Positions 14,503 through 16,903 of a DNA stretch of 16,903 nt are shown piece by piece; positions within the stretch are counted from its first letter, which is position 1; the number at the start of each line of letters is the position of its first letter. The DNA lies in assembly GCA_031398365.1 (NCBI GenBank), contig JANNND010000238.1:1-16903 (forward strand), given 5' to 3'. Both the position numbers and the translations under genes were made by a program. The notes beneath the pieces were generated by a model. It saw only the letters and a list, made by a program, of their open reading frames with translations, ran no database searches and was not told the DNA's origin. This stretch comes from JAFDVL01 sp031398365 (GTDB lineage Bacteria > Acidobacteriota > Blastocatellia > RBC074).

Positions 14503-14711
14503 TGTATACACGACCACGTTTTCTTGAAGAACTGCATGCCATCCGCGAGGAGATGTCCCGCGAATGCGACTATGACATGGATTTGTTTGCCGAAATGATT
14601 CGCAGCAATCAACGTCCCTTGCACGGTCCAACTCACACGATTCGCGGCTATCGTCATTCTGCCCCTCCACAGGAATTCAATCCTCTTCCCGAACCGAACA
14701 AGAAACACTAA
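14502..14711 (+). CDS. Small probable antitoxin partner of the PIN protein
   Basis: A 69-residue hydrophilic protein whose ATG overlaps the PIN stop codon by one base. The N-terminal half is a predicted helix (Phe-Leu-Glu-Glu-Leu-His-Ala-Ile-Arg-Glu-Glu-Met), followed by Glu-Cys-Asp-Tyr-Asp-Met-Asp-Leu-Phe. The second half is Pro/His/Arg-rich and probably disordered. Similar short proteins with an Ile-Arg-Glu-Glu plus Tyr-Asp motif are often found beside PIN genes, so antitoxin is a reasonable inference. No DNA-binding fold such as ribbon-helix-helix or AbrB is evident, so autoregulation is uncertain. The gene would be easily missed by size filters, but the overlap and motif make it likely real. 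Confidence 0.7.
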   Translation: MYTRPRFLEELHAIREEMSRECDYDMDLFAEMIRSNQRPLHGPTHTIRGYRHSAPPQEFNPLPEPNKKH

Positions 14712-14717
14712 CAGACT

Positions 14718-15503
14718 ATGGGAGATATTTTCGAGGTTATAGGGTTTAAGCTCCCGGATGAAGATTCATATCAAGAATTGGCTGAATCTGCGCGTAGACG
14801 CGGAACCTTAAGCGCTATATCGCGACGCAATGCGATCATTCAAGGATATTGCTGGTCAATCGTTGAAGGCGTCGAAGTTTGGACTGTCCTGCACGAATCG
14901 AAAGATGGGCTGTATTTCGCGGATTGCCGACCAGCCTTTCGTAATTCCCGAACTTACGAAGTTACCCAGTGGGAAATTATCGAATTTATCGAAGACGGTG
15001 AGGCGGTTGTTTCCGGGCATATTCAAAATGTTGATTTGATCTTCGAACTCCAGAACTTTACGGAACTCAATGACTTTGTTTACAACCAACCGACTTTAAC
15101 CGCTCACCTCTCCGGTCTCTGTTCGCGAGTCAAAATACTGGAAACAAAGTCTTCAGCGCGATTCTCACCCCTAAGCCCCATCCAGACATCTCAGGCTGCT
15201 ACTAAATATGCCGAGAACGACTATCTAATAAATGGCAAAATCCTTGAGTGGCGCGAACTTATCAACCCCGTCACACAGATTGAAATTATCTGGTTAGACG
15301 TGCAGGTGGGAGAGTTTCGGATCGAATTACTGGTCAATAAAGAACATTGCAAGGGCGTCTTAAGTGAAGGCAAATGGATTTCCGCAGAAGTGTGGCTGCA
15401 AGGCTACATTGTTTGTCCGCAAGAACAACGATCAAAGTATGAAGGGTTGGATATTTCGATTCCATTGGCAGAATTTTGGAGAGTGTTGAGGCGGGAAAAC
15501 TGA
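14718..15503 (+). CDS. Unrecognised 261-residue protein, probably cytoplasmic
   Basis: I do not recognise a family. The protein has no signal peptide or membrane helix. It appears to have two beta-rich halves: about residues 40-135 (alternating strands with Trp47, Trp55 and Trp84) and about 165-260 (Asn-Gly-Lys-Ile-Leu-Glu-Trp, then Ile-Glu-Leu-Leu-Val-Asn-Lys-Glu, then Val-Trp-Leu-Gln-Gly-Tyr-Ile). They are joined by a Ser/Pro-rich linker (about 143-160). The second half resembles a small beta barrel, but this is only an impression from the strand pattern. It starts 6 bases after the small antitoxin-like gene, with no good Shine-Dalgarno, so it may be translated by coupling. Its place next to a toxin-antitoxin pair could mean a third component or simply a downstream gene. 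Confidence 0.75.
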   Translation: MGDIFEVIGFKLPDEDSYQELAESARRRGTLSAISRRNAIIQGYCWSIVEGVEVWTVLHESKDGLYFADCRPAFRNSRTYEVTQWEIIEFIEDGEAVVSGHIQNVDLIFELQNFTELNDFVYNQPTLTAHLSGLCSRVKILETKSSARFSPLSPIQTSQAATKYAENDYLINGKILEWRELINPVTQIEIIWLDVQVGEFRIELLVNKEHCKGVLSEGKWISAEVWLQGYIVCPQEQRSKYEGLDISIPLAEFWRVLRREN

Positions 15504-15508
15504 ATACG

Positions 15509-15630
15509 TAAGCTAAGCGATCTTAGCAGTATCATTTGCAAATCACCTATTGCACTTTATAAAAGCAGAAAGGCCAAGTCGTTTGACTTGGCCTTTCGGG
15601 TTTAAGACTTCTAGCTTGATGCTTAGCTTA
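15509..15630. repeat. Ten-base inverted repeats framing the terminator, with an extra small hairpin
   Basis: TAAGCTAAGC (15509-15518) and GCTTAGCTTA (15621-15630) are exact reverse complements lying at either end of the convergent intergenic gap. The right copy ends on the stop codon of the minus-strand gene. The left copy also takes part in a local hairpin GCTAAG-CGAT-CTTAGC (15512-15527), so two alternative pairings compete. They may act together with the central terminator, or they may be remnants of an insertion. Confidence 0.5.
15568..15597. terminator. Bidirectional intrinsic terminator between convergent genes
   Basis: A perfect 13-bp stem (15568-15580 with 15585-15597, containing AAAGGCCAAGTC and GACTTGGCCTTT) closes on a GTTT loop. 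On the minus strand the stem is followed by TTTCTGCTTTTATAAAG-like sequence, giving the needed T-rich tail. On the plus strand the tail CGGGTTTAAG is weaker. It sits between the stops at 15503 (plus) and 15628 (minus), exactly where a shared terminator is expected. Confidence 0.9.
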
Positions 15631-16842
15631 GCAAACAGGCATGAAGACTGGGATGATGAGTGAAGTGGTTGTTGCAACGCGCGTTTTGTGCAGCGTGCGG
15701 ATTCCACCAAAGGTTCCAGGAATAACACCTGAGGGCAGAGCGGCGGTGAATTGGAACGGAGTTAACAACAACCCGACTGACGGGCCAGTGTCATACCGCA
15801 GAACAGCGCTTGAACCTTTTGGAAGGAAAACACCTAACGTGCCAGGGACACGCGGATTGTCAACGCGGATGACTCCAAAGGTTTGGCAAACGCCAACCAA
15901 GAAGCGAACGAAGCTGCCTTGTTTTTCATCACCTCTCCACACCAGACCAGTACCAACCTGTGCAGCACCCGTGAGCGCACCGCCAAGGCTAATGTCACCT
16001 GCCAGACCAGCGTGGACTACTGTTTGACCAGGAGCATCGGCTGGGGCTTGAATTTCCACTGCGAATTGGTTCGGCACTTGGTCATAACCAAGAGCTACGG
16101 CTGGGGCGACACCCAGAGGGAACGCTGCGGGAGGAACGAACGGCAGATTGCCGAATCCACCAGGAACGCCAAGAGGAACACCACCGTTGAAGACCAACGT
16201 GGCTGATGCTGATTGCAGATTTGCTGTCGTTGTCAAGAAACCAAACGGACCGGTGTTGGCAAATGCTTCTGCGCCATAGTTACCTTGGATGGTACCATTA
16301 TTAACGAAAGCATTTCCGATTAACGCGTTCCAGGATACTGGTAGACCATTCTGATCCACCGCCACTGCAATGACATAACCAGTGGTATCTGGGTCTTGCT
16401 GCGACATCAGGAATGAAATCGAAGCACCTTTGGTCAAGCAGATGTATTGATCTGATTGTTGGCAATCACTGCCACGAATAAAGAACACGTGGACAATGAT
16501 GGAACCCGTGTATTGAAAGGCACCAACGGGATTGGGGCCTGGGCCGCCAGGAAGACCGACAACAGTCAGATTCGCCGTCGCCAAATTCGAGATGGTGATG
16601 CGTGTATCAGTTCTGGTGTTTAAGTTGCTGGTATAGTATGGGAATACCAAAACGGAGCCAGGTTTTTGATCGCTGACTTCGATTTGATTGACAATTCCAA
16701 CTTGAGCAGCTGGCAGAGCAAGCGGGTTAGCAATCGGAACAATAGCGCCTGTGGTTGGTGCTTGAGCAAGAGATGCCATGGCCAACGCTACGAGCGCGGT
16801 CAATGACAGGAAAAGTTGTGTGAGTTTATGTGAGGTTCGCAT
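15628..16842 (-). CDS. Secreted protein of unknown function (acidobacterial type)
   Basis: A 404-residue protein with a clear Sec signal peptide (hydrophobic residues 9-24, cleavage after Ala-Gln-Ala28). The rest is rich in Gly, Val, Thr, Asn and Pro with alternating beta strands. Early on it has Val-Leu-Val-Phe-Pro-Tyr-Tyr-Thr-Ser, then Thr-Arg-Ile-Thr-Ile-Ser-Asn, and later Val-His-Val-Phe-Phe-Ile-Arg-Gly with a probable disulfide Cys127/Cys135. I associate this pattern from memory with a family of secreted beta proteins in acidobacterial genomes, but know no function. The only other Cys residues are near the C-terminus. The start is supported by AAGGAG, read on the minus strand from 16856 to 16851, 8 bases before the ATG. 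It is convergent with the preceding gene across a strong terminator and is monocistronic here. Promoter elements upstream cannot be assigned in the 61 bases left. Confidence 0.82.
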   Translation of the reverse strand: MRTSHKLTQLFLSLTALVALAMASLAQAPTTGAIVPIANPLALPAAQVGIVNQIEVSDQKPGSVLVFPYYTSNLNTRTDTRITISNLATANLTVVGLPGGPGPNPVGAFQYTGSIIVHVFFIRGSDCQQSDQYICLTKGASISFLMSQQDPDTTGYVIAVAVDQNGLPVSWNALIGNAFVNNGTIQGNYGAEAFANTGPFGFLTTTANLQSASATLVFNGGVPLGVPGGFGNLPFVPPAAFPLGVAPAVALGYDQVPNQFAVEIQAPADAPGQTVVHAGLAGDISLGGALTGAAQVGTGLVWRGDEKQGSFVRFLVGVCQTFGVIRVDNPRVPGTLGVFLPKGSSAVLRYDTGPSVGLLLTPFQFTAALPSGVIPGTFGGIRTLHKTRVATTTSLIIPVFMPVC

Positions 16843-16903
16843 TCGAGTTTCTCCTTAAAGAATGGAAAATTGTCATAGTCTAAAGAAGAGGAAAAACACA
16901 CCT

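Noticed and set aside
15641..16206. Plus-strand open frames opposite the secreted-protein gene
   Set aside because: The minus-strand frame has a signal peptide, a good ribosome site and a correctly placed terminator; the plus-strand frames are low-complexity shadows.

Overview
This window looks like chromosomal DNA from a Gram-negative (diderm) bacterium, most plausibly Acidobacteriota and possibly the class Blastocatellia. That placement is an inference. It rests on lipoproteins, Tat and Sec export signals, two SurA/PrsA-type periplasmic foldases, an anti-sigma/FecR/kelch fusion and a secreted protein whose style I associate with acidobacterial genomes. No rRNA, tRNA, CRISPR array, phage gene or transposase gene was seen.

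Layout. (1) 1-2112: the 3' part of a membrane protein joining a zinc-finger anti-sigma domain, a FecR-like domain and seven kelch repeats. (2) 2216-4066: an export-oriented three-gene cluster of a YceI lipoprotein and two different exported intradiol-dioxygenase-family proteins. It is bracketed by two nested-palindrome repeats, 2118-2196 and 4224-4356. The second lies directly against a leucine-rich-repeat gene remnant. (3) 4389-5697: queF (preQ1 synthase of queuosine biosynthesis) and a zinc-ribbon membrane protein. (4) 5829-8026: two consecutive parvulin-type peptidyl-prolyl isomerases, one a lipoprotein and one a soluble SurA-like protein with a lysine-rich tail. (5) 8125-12406: a same-strand run of a YhaM-like OB/HD exoribonuclease, a MobA/MocA-like nucleotidyltransferase, a small two-helix membrane protein, a UbiD-family decarboxylase and an overlapping Ogg-type 8-oxoguanine DNA glycosylase. 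(6) 12482-15503: a tight cluster of an exported TPR protein with two retropepsin-like domains, a PIN-domain toxin, a small probable antitoxin and an unrecognised 261-residue protein. The first three genes overlap by 4 bp and 1 bp. (7) 15628-16842 on the minus strand: a secreted protein of unknown function, separated from the preceding convergent gene by a strong bidirectional terminator hairpin.

Almost everything is on the plus strand, with short gaps or start/stop overlaps that suggest several small operons. The main themes are envelope biology (export, folding, proteolysis, surface sensing) and housekeeping (tRNA modification, RNA turnover, DNA repair, prenyl-FMN decarboxylation). The parts most worth a second look are the tandem retropepsin/PIN/antitoxin gene chain, the repeat-flanked YceI-dioxygenase cassette and the two palindromic repeat elements.
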